The notes: generated from the letters alone by a model not told the origin. Shown: positions 27,328 to 37,235, counted from the first letter of the stretch. The stretch is DNA of 64,000 nucleotides from Shinella zoogloeoides (GCF_033705735.1 NZ_CP131130.1:3050001-3114000), one strand, 5' to 3'. Program-made: numbers and translations.

Positions 27328-28893
27328 ATGGCTCTCGGCTTCATCAAGAAGATTTTTACATTCGGAAAAGACACCGCCACCGAGCCGAAGCCGGAGGCGC
27401 CCATTGCCGAGCAGCAGGTGGTAGAGACACCTGTCGCCGAGCCGGACATCATCGACCAGCCAGCCATCGAGATCGCCCCGGAAGAGCCTGCACCGGAAGA
27501 GACCGCATCGGAGGAAACCGCGGAAATCCCCGCCGCCCCCGCCGAGGAGGACGAGGACCGCGACCCGCTGCTCGATGAGGCGGAAGCCGTCAATCCGGAA
27601 GCGGACTACCATATTCCAGAAGACGTCGAACCGGAGATCTACCCGCTTCCCCACGCACCGACTCCGCCGGCCGCCCAAGAACCGGCCGAAGCGGAACCCG
27701 TGAGCGAACCGGCCGCCGAAAAGGTCGTCGCAGAGCCGGAAGCCGGAGCGCAAGACGGAACCGTCGAGGAAGAGCCGGTCGAAGAATTCGTCGCGCCCGT
27801 GGAAGAGATCGTCGAAGCGGAATCGGAAGAGGATACGCCGGACGACATCGAGGACCCCGTTCTGGCAGAAGCCCTCCGTGCTGAAAAGCCCACCGACGCA
27901 CCCGCCCTGCCGAAGGGCTTTGCCACATCCGCGAAGGCGCCCGTCGAGGAGGCCGCGCCCATGGCGCAGCCGAAGCGCACCTGGTTCCAGCGCCTGCGCG
28001 AGGGCCTTGCCCGCACCTCCTCGCAACTCACCGGCCAGATCACCAGCCTCTTCACCAAGCGCAAGCTCGACGACGACACGCTGCAGGACCTCGAGGACCT
28101 GCTGATCCAGGCCGATCTCGGCGTGGAGACGGCGCTGCGCATCACCGACACGCTCGCCTCCGAGCGCTACGGCAAGGACGTGACCGGTGCGGACGTCTCG
28201 CGCATCATGTCGGCCGAGATCACCAAGGTCCTCGAACCTGTCGCAAAGCCGCTGGAACTCGACCTCAGCCACAAGCCGCATGTCATCCTCGTCGTCGGCG
28301 TCAACGGCACCGGCAAGACGACAACCATCGGCAAGCTCGCCGCCAAGCTTTCCGGAGCGGGCCTGAAGGTGATGCTGGCGGCCGGCGACACGTTCCGCGC
28401 CGCCGCCATCGAGCAGCTCAAGATCTGGGCGGATCGCACCAGCTCCGACATCGTTTCCTCCAAGCTCGGCGCCGATGCGGCGGGGCTTGCCTATGAGGCT
28501 TACGAACAGGCCAAGCTGAAGAAGAGCGACGTCCTCATCGTCGACACCGCCGGCCGCCTCCAGAACAAGGCCGAGCTGATGGCCGAGCTGGAGAAGATCG
28601 TGCGCGTCCTCGGCAAGCTCGATCCCGACGCCCCGCACACCGTGCTCCAGACGCTCGACGCCACGACCGGCCAGAACGCGATGAACCAGGTCGAGATTTT
28701 CCGCAACGTCGCGGGGGTCTCGGGCCTGATCATGACAAAATTGGACGGTACGGCCCGCGGCGGCATCCTTGTGGCGATTGCCGCCAAGCACAAGCTGCCG
28801 GTCTATTTCATCGGTGTCGGCGAAGGGATCGACGATCTCGAACCCTTCGAGGCCAAGGATTTCGCGGAAGCGATCGCAGGAGTTGGAGCATGA
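27328..28893 (+). CDS. ftsY: Signal recognition particle receptor FtsY
   Basis: 521 residues. The first 210 or so are a long acidic, Glu/Pro/Ala-rich A domain that associates with membrane lipids. The NG domain follows: a helical N part ([17 protein letters not shown]), G1 [15 protein letters not shown] near 324, [12 protein letters not shown], and [13 protein letters not shown]. It docks the Ffh-ribosome complex at the inner membrane. It begins 12 bases after mtaB and overlaps yciB by four bases (ATGA). The acidic domain is longer than average for alphaproteobacteria. Confidence 0.97.
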   Translation: MALGFIKKIFTFGKDTATEPKPEAPIAEQQVVETPVAEPDIIDQPAIEIAPEEPAPEETASEETAEIPAAPAEEDEDRDPLLDEAEAVNPEADYHIPEDVEPEIYPLPHAPTPPAAQEPAEAEPVSEPAAEKVVAEPEAGAQDGTVEEEPVEEFVAPVEEIVEAESEEDTPDDIEDPVLAEALRAEKPTDAPALPKGFATSAKAPVEEAAPMAQPKRTWFQRLREGLARTSSQLTGQITSLFTKRKLDDDTLQDLEDLLIQADLGVETALRITDTLASERYGKDVTGADVSRIMSAEITKVLEPVAKPLELDLSHKPHVILVVGVNGTGKTTTIGKLAAKLSGAGLKVMLAAGDTFRAAAIEQLKIWADRTSSDIVSSKLGADAAGLAYEAYEQAKLKKSDVLIVDTAGRLQNKAELMAELEKIVRVLGKLDPDAPHTVLQTLDATTGQNAMNQVEIFRNVAGVSGLIMTKLDGTARGGILVAIAAKHKLPVYFIGVGEGIDDLEPFEAKDFAEAIAGVGA

Positions 28894-29540
28894 GCAAGGC
28901 AACGCTGGACGCACCGGCCAAGGAAGAGGAGAAGGTCAGCCCGCTCCTCAAGATGGTGCTGGAACTCGGACCGCTCGTCGTCTTCTTCTTCGCCAATTCG
29001 CGCGGCGAATGGCTGGCGTCGCACTTTCCGGTGCTGGCCGAGATGGGCGGGCCGATCTTCATCGCCACCGGCCTCTTCATGGCCGCGACGGCCATCGCGC
29101 TCGTCGTCTCGTGGATCCTGACGCGCACCCTGCCGATGATGCCGCTGATCTCGGGCGTCGTCGTCTTCGTCTTCGGCGCGCTGACGCTCTGGCTGCAGAA
29201 CGACACCTTCATCAAGATGAAGCCGACCATCGTCAACACGCTGTTCGGCGTCATCCTGCTCGGCGGGCTTTTCTTCGGCAAGTCGCTGCTCGGCTACGTC
29301 TTCCACGCCGCCTTTAAGCTGACGGACGAGGGCTGGCGCAAGCTGACGCTGCGCTGGGGCCTGTTCTTCCTCGTGCTCGCCGTGATGAACGAGGTCGTCT
29401 GGCGCAATTTTTCGACCGATTTCTGGGTCGCCTTCAAGGTCTGGGGCACCATGCCCATCACCATCCTCTTCACGCTCTCGCAGATGCCGCTGATCATGCG
29501 CCATTCGGCCGAGCAGCCGGAAGAAGAAAAGGCGCCGTAA
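28890..29540 (+). CDS. yciB: Inner-membrane septation protein YciB (IspZ)
   Basis: 216 residues with about five or six predicted membrane helices and the family segments [39 protein letters not shown] and [18 protein letters not shown]. YciB proteins interact with cell-elongation and division machinery and affect envelope integrity; the biochemical role is not known. The old name intracellular septation protein A comes from Shigella. It overlaps ftsY by four bases and ends three bases before convergent rpoH2. Confidence 0.93.
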   Translation: MSKATLDAPAKEEEKVSPLLKMVLELGPLVVFFFANSRGEWLASHFPVLAEMGGPIFIATGLFMAATAIALVVSWILTRTLPMMPLISGVVVFVFGALTLWLQNDTFIKMKPTIVNTLFGVILLGGLFFGKSLLGYVFHAAFKLTDEGWRKLTLRWGLFFLVLAVMNEVVWRNFSTDFWVAFKVWGTMPITILFTLSQMPLIMRHSAEQPEEEKAP

Positions 29541-29543
29541 GCC

Positions 29544-30407
29544 TCACGCGTAGGCGAAATCCGCCGTCTTGCTGATCAGCACGGCCTTCAGCTTTTCCAG
29601 CGCCCGGTTCTCGATCTGGCGCACGCGCTCCTTCGAGATGCCGAGGAGAATGCCCAATTCCTCGAGCGTCGCGCCATTCTCGGCGAGGCGGCGGGCGCGG
29701 ATGATCTTCATCTCGCGCTCGTTGAGCTGGCCGAGTGCCGAGTGCAGCCAGTGATGACGGCGTTCGCCGTCGATGCTGCCCTCGGCCTGCTCATCGGGCA
29801 GGGGCGCGTCGCTGGTGAGGAAATCAAGGCGGTTCGAGCCCTCGCCGCCCTCCCCTACAGAAAGCGGCGCCTGGAGGGAGACGTCGGAGGCGGAAAGCCG
29901 CGCGTCCATGGTGCGCACATCCGCCGTGCTGACCCCGAGGGCCGCCGCGATCTCCTGATGGATCGCCTCGCTCGTCAGATGGTCATCGCCGCGGGCGAGC
30001 CGGGCGCGAAGGCGCCGGAGGTTGAAGAAGAGCGCCTTCTGCGCGGAGCTGGTACCGCCGCGCACGATGGACCAGTTGCGCAGCACATAGTCCTGGATGG
30101 AGGCGCGAATCCACCAGCTTGCATAGGTGGAGAAGCGCACCTGCCGCTCCGGCTCGAAGCGGGCTGCCGCTTCCAGCAGGCCGATATAGCCCTCCTGTAC
30201 GAGATCGCCGAGCGGCAGGCCGAAGTTGCGAAACTTGCCGGCCATCGAGACGACGAGGCGCATATGGGCCATGGCGATGCGATTGCGCGCATGCTGGTCG
30301 TGATTGTCCTTCCAGGCATGGGCGAGGGCCTGCTCCTCCTCCCTTTCCAGATAGGGGGCGGACATAGCGAGCTTGATCATGCGGCGGTCTGCGGTCGTCG
30401 TAGCCAT
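29544..30407 (-). CDS. rpoH2: Heat-shock-type RNA polymerase sigma factor (RpoH2)
   Basis: 287 residues, sigma-70 family group 3. Region 2 includes MRLVVSMAGKFRNFGLPLGDLVQEGYIGLLEAAARFEP and the -10-binding VRFSTYASWWIRASIQDYVLRNWSIVR. Region 3 and the region 4 helix-turn-helix (LEELGILLGISKERVRQIENRALEKLK) follow. It resembles RpoH2 of rhizobia, which is made in late growth and oxidative or salt stress under RpoE-type control, more than the main RpoH1. That assignment is by resemblance. The ATG follows GGAGAG. It stands alone, convergent with yciB. Confidence 0.88.
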   Translation of the reverse strand: MATTTADRRMIKLAMSAPYLEREEEQALAHAWKDNHDQHARNRIAMAHMRLVVSMAGKFRNFGLPLGDLVQEGYIGLLEAAARFEPERQVRFSTYASWWIRASIQDYVLRNWSIVRGGTSSAQKALFFNLRRLRARLARGDDHLTSEAIHQEIAAALGVSTADVRTMDARLSASDVSLQAPLSVGEGGEGSNRLDFLTSDAPLPDEQAEGSIDGERRHHWLHSALGQLNEREMKIIRARRLAENGATLEELGILLGISKERVRQIENRALEKLKAVLISKTADFAYA

Positions 30408-30597
30408 GGCGGTCTCTCCACGTGAACCGAGGCGGCGAGAGGCACTATCTCTCGTCTGCGTGACGATGACGTTTCAGAGGAGCCTGCGGATCGCTCGAAA
30501 AGGGCTTCGAGCGAAGAAAGCGGCTGTTCCACTCCCGCGGCCGCCCGGAGCCGGTCGTCCTCGGGCGTTCAAACGGGTGCGGCGCAAAAAAGTTCCA

Positions 30598-30626
30598 ATA
30601 AAAAACCCGGCTGTCGCCAGCCGGGC
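30598..30626 (-). terminator. Rho-independent terminator of carD
   Basis: On the minus strand an 8-bp stem (CCCGGCTG / CAGCCGGG) with a 4-base loop runs into TTTTTTATT. It lies about 27 bases past the carD stop codon. Confidence 0.85.
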
Positions 30627-30652
30627 TTTAAATTTCGACGTTGCGCCCTAGA

Positions 30653-31222
30653 TCAGGCCGCTTCGTCCTGCGAGTCGTCTTCCTCGATGGCCTTGCCGCG
30701 CTTCGGACCCTTGGCGAGGTTCGTCTCGACGAGACGAACGGCTTCGGTTTCCGACATCTTGTTCACGGCGGCGATTTCGCGGGCCATGCGGTCGAGAGCG
30801 GCTTCATAGAGCTGACGCTCGGAATAGGACTGTTCCGGCTGGTTCTCGGCGCGATAGAGGTCGCGGACCACTTCGGCAATCGAGATCAGGTCGCCCGAAT
30901 TGATCTTGGCATCGTATTCCTGCGCGCGGCGCGACCACATGGTACGCTTCACGCGGGCCTTGCCCTGGACAACCTTCAGCGCGCGGTCGACGAAATCGGT
31001 CTCCGACAGTTTGCGCATGCCGATGGAAACGGCCTTGGCAACCGGCACCTTGAGACGCATCTTGTCCTTCTCGAAATCGATGACAAAAAGCTCGAGCTTC
31101 ATGCCGGCGACTTCCTGCTCTTCGATGGCGACGATCTGGCCGACGCCGTGAGCGGGATAGACGATCGACTCGCCGGTCTTGAAGCCCTGGCGCGTGGAAG
31201 ATTTCTTCTGCTGGGTCGTCAT
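30653..31222 (-). CDS. carD: CarD family transcriptional regulator
   Basis: 189 residues. The N-terminal CarD/RID domain (GFKTGESIVYPAHGVGQIVAIEEQEVAGMKLELFVIDF) binds the RNA polymerase beta subunit. The C-terminal helical domain (REYDAK-like, RKLSETDFVDRALKVVQG through DRMAREIAAVNKMSETEAVRLVE) contacts promoter DNA. CarD stabilises open complexes, mainly at rRNA and housekeeping promoters, and is important in alphaproteobacteria. The ATG at 31222 has AGGGAG 12 bases upstream; a TTG three codons earlier is unlikely. The C-terminal tail is acidic (EEDDSQDEAA). It is monocistronic by its own terminator. Confidence 0.93.
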   Translation of the reverse strand: MTTQQKKSSTRQGFKTGESIVYPAHGVGQIVAIEEQEVAGMKLELFVIDFEKDKMRLKVPVAKAVSIGMRKLSETDFVDRALKVVQGKARVKRTMWSRRAQEYDAKINSGDLISIAEVVRDLYRAENQPEQSYSERQLYEAALDRMAREIAAVNKMSETEAVRLVETNLAKGPKRGKAIEEDDSQDEAA

Positions 31223-31617
31223 TCTATTCAAATACTCCCTGTTACGCTCCCCGGCGACGGCCGGGGTGGGTCCGGGGACCCGGGAAAGACGGGGGGCACC
31301 TTGGGGGTGTCACCACTGGTCCGTCCGCCATGCGCAAAAACGTCCCTTTCGACGCGATCACATTTGAGCAACCGAGGTTGCCTATGGGAGGTGAGCGACG
31401 TTGAGGGATCGTTAGCTTTCGTGGTGGTGTTCGGGCACGCAAAATGCCGCGATTTGGATCAGTATCCGGACCCTATCACAAAAAAGTGCCGAAATCAATA
31501 ATTTGCTTCGCATGGGTCATCAAGCCTGCCCTATCGCGCTTTTCGCGCGAGCATGCTTTTTTCCCCAGCTTCGGTCATTGCCGCCCGGTGCCGGGCGATC
31601 GCGCCCGGCCGGCGGGG
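31223..31617. other. Intergenic region between carD and fdxA, no gene seen
   Basis: 395 bases. They contain a small palindrome GGGTCCGGGGACCC at 31268-31281 in the carD leader. An 8-bp stem with an ATCG loop at 31590-31609 lies just after the fdxA stop and may help end that message. An AT-rich stretch at about 31480-31510 may hold the carD promoter. No ORF or known RNA was recognised. Confidence 0.5.
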
Positions 31618-31956
31618 TCAGTCGCCCTGGCCGGGCTTCGGCGAGAAATACTGCTCGTACTTGCCTTCCACGCCGTCCATTTCCTTGGCTTCCGGCATCG
31701 CATCGCGCTTGATCGTGATGTTCGGCCAGACCGAGGCGAATTCCGAATTGATCTTCAGCCACTTGTCGAGGCCCGGCTCGGTATCCGGCTTGATGGCCTC
31801 GGCGGGACATTCCGGTTCGCAGACGCCGCAGTCGATGCATTCGTCGGGATGGATGACGAGAAAGTTCTCGCCCTCATAGAAGCAGTCGACGGGGCACACT
31901 TCCACACAGTCCGTGTACTTGCAGCGGATGCAGTTGTCGGTCACGACATACGTCAT
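31618..31956 (-). CDS. fdxA: 7Fe ferredoxin FdxA
   Basis: 112 residues, standard length. The N-terminal cysteines ([26 protein letters not shown]) hold a [3Fe-4S] cluster and part of a [4Fe-4S] cluster, and [20 protein letters not shown] supplies the rest. The C-terminal 50 residues are the extension typical of Azotobacter-type ferredoxin I. It is a low-potential electron carrier in the cytoplasm; the partner is unknown. TGGAG precedes the ATG. It is 191 bases after the S4 gene on the same strand. Confidence 0.95.
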   Translation of the reverse strand: MTYVVTDNCIRCKYTDCVEVCPVDCFYEGENFLVIHPDECIDCGVCEPECPAEAIKPDTEPGLDKWLKINSEFASVWPNITIKRDAMPEAKEMDGVEGKYEQYFSPKPGQGD

Positions 31957-32147
31957 GCTTCACTCCAGAATCGTCATAAGGCGGCGGAGGCGGGGCCATC
32001 CGGCGCCGCAAAACCTGTCACGCAGTCGGCTTGCCGGACAGAAGAGGGCCGCGCTCGCGCAGGCTGTCCGGTGGCTGAGGTAAAGGCTTTGCAGGCGCTT
32101 TGCAAGCGTAATACATGCGCCGCCTGACGTGGGCGAGGTATAGAATT

Positions 32148-32567
32148 CTAATCCTCGTCGTCGCCGGGAAAAGCCTGGAGCCGGTCGGTTTCCCGGCGCT
32201 CCCGCTTCGTCGGCCGTCCGGCACCCCGTTCGCGCGTCGCCTGCGCAAAGAGATTGCGCTCCTCGCGGGGCGCTGGGGGCGGCGTCATGTCGCTGTAGAG
32301 AAGGCGGGCTTCCTCATAGGGGCCGCGGCGCACGCCGGGCTGGAGCACCTTGACCACCGCGTCGTGCCGGTCGAGCGAGAGGACGATAACGTCGCCCGGC
32401 CGCACCGCATGCGAGGGCTGGCGGACACTGACGCCGTTGACGCTGACATCGCCCGCCTCGACGGACTTCGCCGCGAGCGAGCGGGACTTGCGCAGCCGCG
32501 CGAAGAACAGCCACTTGTCGATGCGCTGTCGCGCCTGACCCGCGGGCTGTTCCTCGTTATGCGCCAT
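32148..32567 (-). CDS. S4-domain RNA-binding protein (Hsp15/HslR-like)
   Basis: 139 residues. An N-terminal S4 RNA-binding domain (QRIDKWLFFARLRKSRSLAAKSVEAGDVSVNGVSVRQPSHAVRPGDVI) is followed by a basic tail rich in Arg and Glu. It resembles Hsp15, the heat-shock protein that binds stalled 50S subunits carrying peptidyl-tRNA. It starts five bases past the helicase stop, so the two are probably translated together. That RNA-helicase partnership fits a role in ribosome or mRNA quality control, which is inference. Confidence 0.87.
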   Translation of the reverse strand: MAHNEEQPAGQARQRIDKWLFFARLRKSRSLAAKSVEAGDVSVNGVSVRQPSHAVRPGDVIVLSLDRHDAVVKVLQPGVRRGPYEEARLLYSDMTPPPAPREERNLFAQATRERGAGRPTKRERRETDRLQAFPGDDED

Positions 32568-32571
32568 CGGC

Positions 32572-35500
32572 CTACTTCTTCATCTGCTCCTTGAGCGCCG
32601 CGAGCTTGGCGAAGGGCGAATCCGGATCGATCGGCTTTTCCTTGCGGGGAGGCCGGGCCTCGAACTTCGCCTGCTGCGGCTTGCCGCCACGGTCGTTGCG
32701 CTCGCCGCGATCCGGGCGGTTGCCGCCCTGCGGCTTTCCGTCGCGGCCCTTGTTCTGGTCCGGGCGGCCGCGGCCGCCTTCCCGGCGCTCGCCACGCTCG
32801 CCGGCCGGCTGGCCGCGATGACGCTCGCCGCCGCGGCGTTCGCCCTGGCCCTGACGGTCGCCGTGGCGCTGGCCCTGACGCTGGTTGTCGTGGCGCGAGC
32901 CCGGACGCCAGAGGAGGACGGGCTTGGCCTCGGCCGGCTCGCCTTCGCCGGCCGCTTCCGCGACCGGGGCTTCCGCAGTCTCGGCAACGGGTGCCTCGGT
33001 GGCCGCAGCCGGAGCCTCGGTTGTCTCGACCGGGGCTTCAGCCGTCGCTTCGCCTTCGTCGGACGCATCGGCATCGTGTTCGTCGGAGGTCTCCGCGCCT
33101 GCTTCCGCCGGGGTCTCCGCAGCGGCGGCGGCCGGGGCCTGCGCGGCGAGGAAGGCGGCGGCCTCCTCGGCCTTCACGCTGTCGGCACGGTAGCCGAGAC
33201 CCTTGAGGATCTCCTCCATGTCGTCCGGCGTCGCGCCGAGAATGGAGAGCATGGCGGTCGTCGCCATGAAGCGGCGGCCGTCATAGGCGCCTTCCGGACG
33301 CGGCGTGCCGGGCTTCCACTGCAGGAGCGGACGGATGAGGTCGGCAAGGCGCTCGAGGATGTCGATGCGCACGGCGCGCTTGCCGAGGAAACGGAAGCCG
33401 GCCAGCTTGTAGAAGGCACGCTCGTAGCTCGGATCGGTGACGACCGAGGTGCGGCCGGCGGCCAGCACCGGGATAAGGTCGCCGTAGCCCGGCTTGTCGA
33501 GGCCGTCGTTCTTCAGCGCCCAGAGCAGCGTGATGAGTTCGGCCGGAGCGGGCTTCAGCAGCGCCGGCATGAAGATGTGGTAGGCGCCGAAGCGGATACC
33601 GTGCTTGCGCATGGAAGCGCGGGCGTCCTGGTCGAGCGCCTTCACGTCGTCGGCGACGTCGCGGCGGAACAGCACGCCGAGGCTTTCCACGAGCTGGAAG
33701 GCGAGGCCCTTGGCAAGGCCCTGCAGGTCTTCGGCACGCGAAAGATCGTCCAGCGGCTTCAGCACGGTCGCGATGTGATGGTTCACGAAGCGCTCGATGC
33801 GGGCGGCAACGTGGTCGCGCGCATTGCCCGTCAGCTGCTCGTCGGAGAGCAGGATGACGCGCGGGCGCATGATGTGGTCGGAGGCCGAAAGGCGCGCGAC
33901 GGGATCGCCGAGCCAGCGCACGGTGCCGTCCGAGCTCAGCGCGAGATCGGCATTGCCGGCGGCATGCAGGCGTGCGGCACGGGCCTCGAACTCCAGCGCG
34001 AGCGCCTTCTGCGCAGCCGCCTGCACGGCCTTCGCATCGGGGCCTTCCGTCCCGGCGGCCAGCGTGAACCGGAAACCGGCCAACTGCCCGACATGATGTC
34101 CCTCTACGAAGACATCGCCATTCACACTGATTTCAGCTTCCAGCATCGCATTCTCTCTCAGGCGCTTCATGAGCACAGATGTCCTGCGATCAACAAAGCG
34201 TTTCGTCAACCGTTCATGTAGCGCATCGGACAATCGGTCTTCGATTTCCCGCGTCTTTTCCTGCCAGTGTGTCGGATCGGCAAGCCATCCGGGCCGATTC
34301 GACACATAGGTCCAGGTCCTTATCTGCGCGATTCGTGCCGAAAGCGTGTCGATCTCGCCATCGGTCCGGTCGGCCCGGCGGACCTGATCCGCCAGAAAAT
34401 CTTCGTTCACCGTGCCACGCTTTACCAGGTCCGCATAGAGCGTCGAGATGAGATCGGCATGCTGGGCGGGCGTGATGCGGCGATAATCGGGAAGCGCGCA
34501 GGCTTCCCAGAGCTTTTCGACGCGCTCGGGCGTCGTCGCAAGGTCCCGGACATCCGGGTAGCGCGAGAGATGGTCCAGCGCCTGCTGGTCGACGGCCGGC
34601 AGCGCCCGCGTCAGCCCGCCGATCGGCGGCGGCGCATCGAGCGACTGGCGCAGCGATTGCAGGGAGGAATAGTCGAAGCGGGTCGTGCGCCATTGCAGCA
34701 CCTTCACGGGATCGAAATGGTGCGTCTCGATGCGCTTGACCAGTTCGTCGTCGAAGGGATCGACGCGGCCCGTCACGCCGAAGGTGCCGTCGCGCAGGTG
34801 CCGGCCGGCACGGCCGGCGATCTGGGCGAGCTCGGCCGGGTTGAGGTTGCGGAACTGGTAGCCGTCGAATTTTCGATCCTGCGCGAAGGCGACATGGTCG
34901 ACGTCGAGGTTGAGGCCCATGCCGATGGCATCGGTGGCGACGAGATATTCGACGTCGCCCTCCTGGTAGAGCGCGACCTGCGCATTGCGGGTACGCGGCG
35001 AGAGCGCGCCGAGCACCACCGCCGCCCCGCCGCGCTGGCGGCGGATGAGTTCGGCGATGGCATAGACCTCATCGGCCGAGAAGGCGACGATGGCGGTGCG
35101 CTGCGGCAGGCGCGTGATCTTCTTCGAGCCGGAATAGAAGAGCTGCGACAGGCGCGGCCGCTCGATGACATGGATGCCGGGCAGGAGCTGCTCGAGGATC
35201 GGCTTCATGGTAGCCGCGCCGAGCAGCAGCGTCTCGTCGCGGCCCCTCAGATGCAGCACCCGGTCGGTGAAGATGTGGCCGCGTTCCAGATCGCCGGCAA
35301 GCTGCACCTCGTCGATGGCGACGAAGGCGGCGCGCGTCTCGCGCGGCATCGCCTCCACCGTGCAGACAGAGAAGCGCGCCATATGCGGCGTGATCTTCTC
35401 CTCGCCGGTGACGAGCGCGACATTGTGCTGGCCGACCTTCTCGACGAGGCGCGTATAGACCTCGCGCGCGAGAAGGCGCAGAGGCAGGCCGATAACGCCC

Positions 35501-35610
35501 GTCTCATGTGCCACCATGCGCTCGATTGCGTAGTGGGTCTTGCCCGTATTGGTCGGGCCGAGCACCGCGGTCACCCCGCGGCCGCTCAGGATCATGGGTG
35601 CTTGCGACAA
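32572..35610 (-). CDS. SUV3-like DEAD-box-type RNA helicase with Arg/Gly-rich tail
   Basis: 1012 residues. Walker A GPTNTGKTH at 18-26, Walker B DEVQ at 100-103, motif III-like LLGAATMKP, and motif VI QIAGRAGRH identify the superfamily 2 helicase SUV3/MgpS group, related to mitochondrial SUV3. The helicase core reaches about residue 450 and an alpha-helical C-terminal region to about 820. The last 190 residues are disordered: an Ala/Glu/Pro stretch, then a basic Arg/Gly/Gln segment (RHDNQRQGQRHGDRQGQG and on). This suggests RNA unwinding with a sticky RNA-binding tail. The start is TTG at 35610; an ATG at 35595 would cut five residues. Confidence 0.87.
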   Translation of the reverse strand: MSQAPMILSGRGVTAVLGPTNTGKTHYAIERMVAHETGVIGLPLRLLAREVYTRLVEKVGQHNVALVTGEEKITPHMARFSVCTVEAMPRETRAAFVAIDEVQLAGDLERGHIFTDRVLHLRGRDETLLLGAATMKPILEQLLPGIHVIERPRLSQLFYSGSKKITRLPQRTAIVAFSADEVYAIAELIRRQRGGAAVVLGALSPRTRNAQVALYQEGDVEYLVATDAIGMGLNLDVDHVAFAQDRKFDGYQFRNLNPAELAQIAGRAGRHLRDGTFGVTGRVDPFDDELVKRIETHHFDPVKVLQWRTTRFDYSSLQSLRQSLDAPPPIGGLTRALPAVDQQALDHLSRYPDVRDLATTPERVEKLWEACALPDYRRITPAQHADLISTLYADLVKRGTVNEDFLADQVRRADRTDGEIDTLSARIAQIRTWTYVSNRPGWLADPTHWQEKTREIEDRLSDALHERLTKRFVDRRTSVLMKRLRENAMLEAEISVNGDVFVEGHHVGQLAGFRFTLAAGTEGPDAKAVQAAAQKALALEFEARAARLHAAGNADLALSSDGTVRWLGDPVARLSASDHIMRPRVILLSDEQLTGNARDHVAARIERFVNHHIATVLKPLDDLSRAEDLQGLAKGLAFQLVESLGVLFRRDVADDVKALDQDARASMRKHGIRFGAYHIFMPALLKPAPAELITLLWALKNDGLDKPGYGDLIPVLAAGRTSVVTDPSYERAFYKLAGFRFLGKRAVRIDILERLADLIRPLLQWKPGTPRPEGAYDGRRFMATTAMLSILGATPDDMEEILKGLGYRADSVKAEEAAAFLAAQAPAAAAAETPAEAGAETSDEHDADASDEGEATAEAPVETTEAPAAATEAPVAETAEAPVAEAAGEGEPAEAKPVLLWRPGSRHDNQRQGQRHGDRQGQGERRGGERHRGQPAGERGERREGGRGRPDQNKGRDGKPQGGNRPDRGERNDRGGKPQQAKFEARPPRKEKPIDPDSPFAKLAALKEQMKK

Positions 35611-35867
35611 GACATGCCCCGGCAGGTTTCAGTTTCGGGCTCACAGATGCCCATCGGGGCGGCCGATGGCAAGGGGGGAGGCGAAATAGGGCGGTTTTCC
35701 CGATGCTTTGCAAGAGTCTGGAACAGGGCGCGAACGAAACGGAGACGAATCGATGACTCTGGGTGATTCAGGGTTTGTTCACCTCTAGGGGTGGGCCGGC
35801 CCGCGGCAGAACCACGAAATGCTGAATCGGATCAACCGGTAAGGAGCCGCCCTGCTGGCCGGGGCGA

Positions 35868-36449
35868 TCAAACGAGATGGTCGCGCAGATCCGCCCCGTC
35901 CCAGCCGCCGCCCGCCTCGTAGAGCGGAAACACCTCTTCCGTCAGATACGGTCCGCCGCCGACCGATTCCTTCGAGGACATCAGCACGAAGCGGTTCACG
36001 GTGAAGGGCGCGGTGTGGAAGTTTCCGCGGCCGGAGAGGTAGTGGGCGACGTCCTCGGTGCGGGCGTTGCGCAGGCGCGCGAGCGTGACGTGCGGGGTGA
36101 ACTTGCGCGGATCGGCGGGAAGGCCGAGGCGCTGGCAGATGCGCTCGACCTCGCCCTGCAGCGCGTACATTTCCGGCGCCTGCGTGACACCGGCGAAAAC
36201 CGAATGCGGCTTCTTCGAGCCGAAGGAGCCGATGCCGGAAAGCGCGAGCTGGAATTCCGGGCGCTCGATGCGGTCGAGCCGGTCGACCACCTCGTCGGCG
36301 GTGCGCCCGTCGATATCGCCGATGAAGCGCAGCGTGATGTGGAAGTTCTCGACGTCTATCCAGCGGGCTCCGGGAAGTCCGCCTCTCAGGAGCGAGAGGC
36401 TCATCGCCGCGTTGCGCGGCACTTCGAGGGCGACGAAAAGTCTCGGCAT
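35868..36449 (-). CDS. thpR: RNA 2',3'-cyclic phosphodiesterase (2'-5' RNA ligase family)
   Basis: 193 residues of the 2H phosphoesterase family. Two HxT motifs are present: HIT at 37-39 in ENFHITLRFIG and HVT at 120-122 in FTPHVTLARL. The family hydrolyses 2',3'-cyclic phosphate ends of RNA and was first seen as a 2'-5' ligase of tRNA halves. The enzyme is cytoplasmic with no signal peptide. The ATG has AGGGAG eight bases upstream. Its true substrate is not known. It is 82 bases beyond the tesA-type gene on the same strand. Confidence 0.92.
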   Translation of the reverse strand: MPRLFVALEVPRNAAMSLSLLRGGLPGARWIDVENFHITLRFIGDIDGRTADEVVDRLDRIERPEFQLALSGIGSFGSKKPHSVFAGVTQAPEMYALQGEVERICQRLGLPADPRKFTPHVTLARLRNARTEDVAHYLSGRGNFHTAPFTVNRFVLMSSKESVGGGPYLTEEVFPLYEAGGGWDGADLRDHLV

Positions 36450-36531
36450 GGCGACTTCTCCCTGCTGGAAAGTAACGTCAGCGAATCACGCAACGGATTT
36501 TTGCGCAACCCTAATTTCGCACCCGCGAGAA

Positions 36532-37176
36532 CTACTCCCCTGCCTTGATCGACTTGAGGAAGGTCTCGACCGTCGGCAGGATGGACTGGACCATGACGTC
36601 CACGCCCGCCGGGTTCGGATGCATTCCATCCTCGATCTGGAGGTTCGCCTTGGTGACGACCCCGTCGAGGAAGAAGGGATAGAGCGGAACACCGTGCTTT
36701 TCCGAAAGGCGTCCGTAGATGCCATTGAAGCGTTCGGCATAGTCCGCGCCCATGTTGGGCGGGGCGAGCATGCCGGCGAGCAGCACCGCGATGCCGCGCT
36801 CCTTGAGCCGCGTCAGCATGGCGTCGAGGTTCTTTTCGGTCTCCTCCGGCGCGATGCCGCGCAGCGCGTCGTTGGCGCCGAGCTCGAGGATGACGCCCTG
36901 CGTCCCGTCGGGGATCGACCAGTCGAGGCGGGCGAGGCCGCCGGAGGTCGTGTCGCCCGAGACGCCGGCATTGGCGATCTCGACCTCATGGCCCTTCGCC
37001 CGAAGGGCCGCCTCCAGCTTGACCGGGAAGGCGTCGGCAGCCGGAAGCTGGTAGCCGGCCATCAGGCTGTCGCCGAAGCCGACGAGCTTGACAGGTTCGG
37101 CGCGGGCCATGCCCGTGGATAACAAAGCTGTGATGGCAAGTGAGGCGAAAAATCCGAGCGCCGCTTTAAACGACAT
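36532..37176 (-). CDS. tesA: Periplasmic SGNH esterase (TesA-like arylesterase)
   Basis: 214 residues. A signal peptide with cleavage after about ARA (residue 26) precedes VGFGDSLMAGYQLP, which carries the block I Ser37. Block III ELGANDALRG and the C-terminal Asp-His pair in EDGMHPNPAGVDVM complete the SGNH triad. It resembles E. coli TesA (acyl-CoA thioesterase I, protease I, lysophospholipase), a periplasmic hydrolase of esters and thioesters. It is divergent from the ybbA-like gene with only 59 bases between them, an arrangement also seen in E. coli for tesA and ybbA. Confidence 0.93.
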   Translation of the reverse strand: MSFKAALGFFASLAITALLSTGMARAEPVKLVGFGDSLMAGYQLPAADAFPVKLEAALRAKGHEVEIANAGVSGDTTSGGLARLDWSIPDGTQGVILELGANDALRGIAPEETEKNLDAMLTRLKERGIAVLLAGMLAPPNMGADYAERFNGIYGRLSEKHGVPLYPFFLDGVVTKANLQIEDGMHPNPAGVDVMVQSILPTVETFLKSIKAGE

Positions 37177-37235
37177 GATGCTGATCCTAGATTGCTGGCA
37201 TTCCAGTCTTTTCCATACATATAGGGCAGAATTCC

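Noticed and set aside
25090..28914. A 1274-codon open frame on the minus strand opposite dapF, mtaB and ftsY
   Set aside because: It is a shadow of high-GC coding sequence on the other strand; its translation is rich in Arg, Gly, His and Val without domains, while the plus-strand genes are recognised families.
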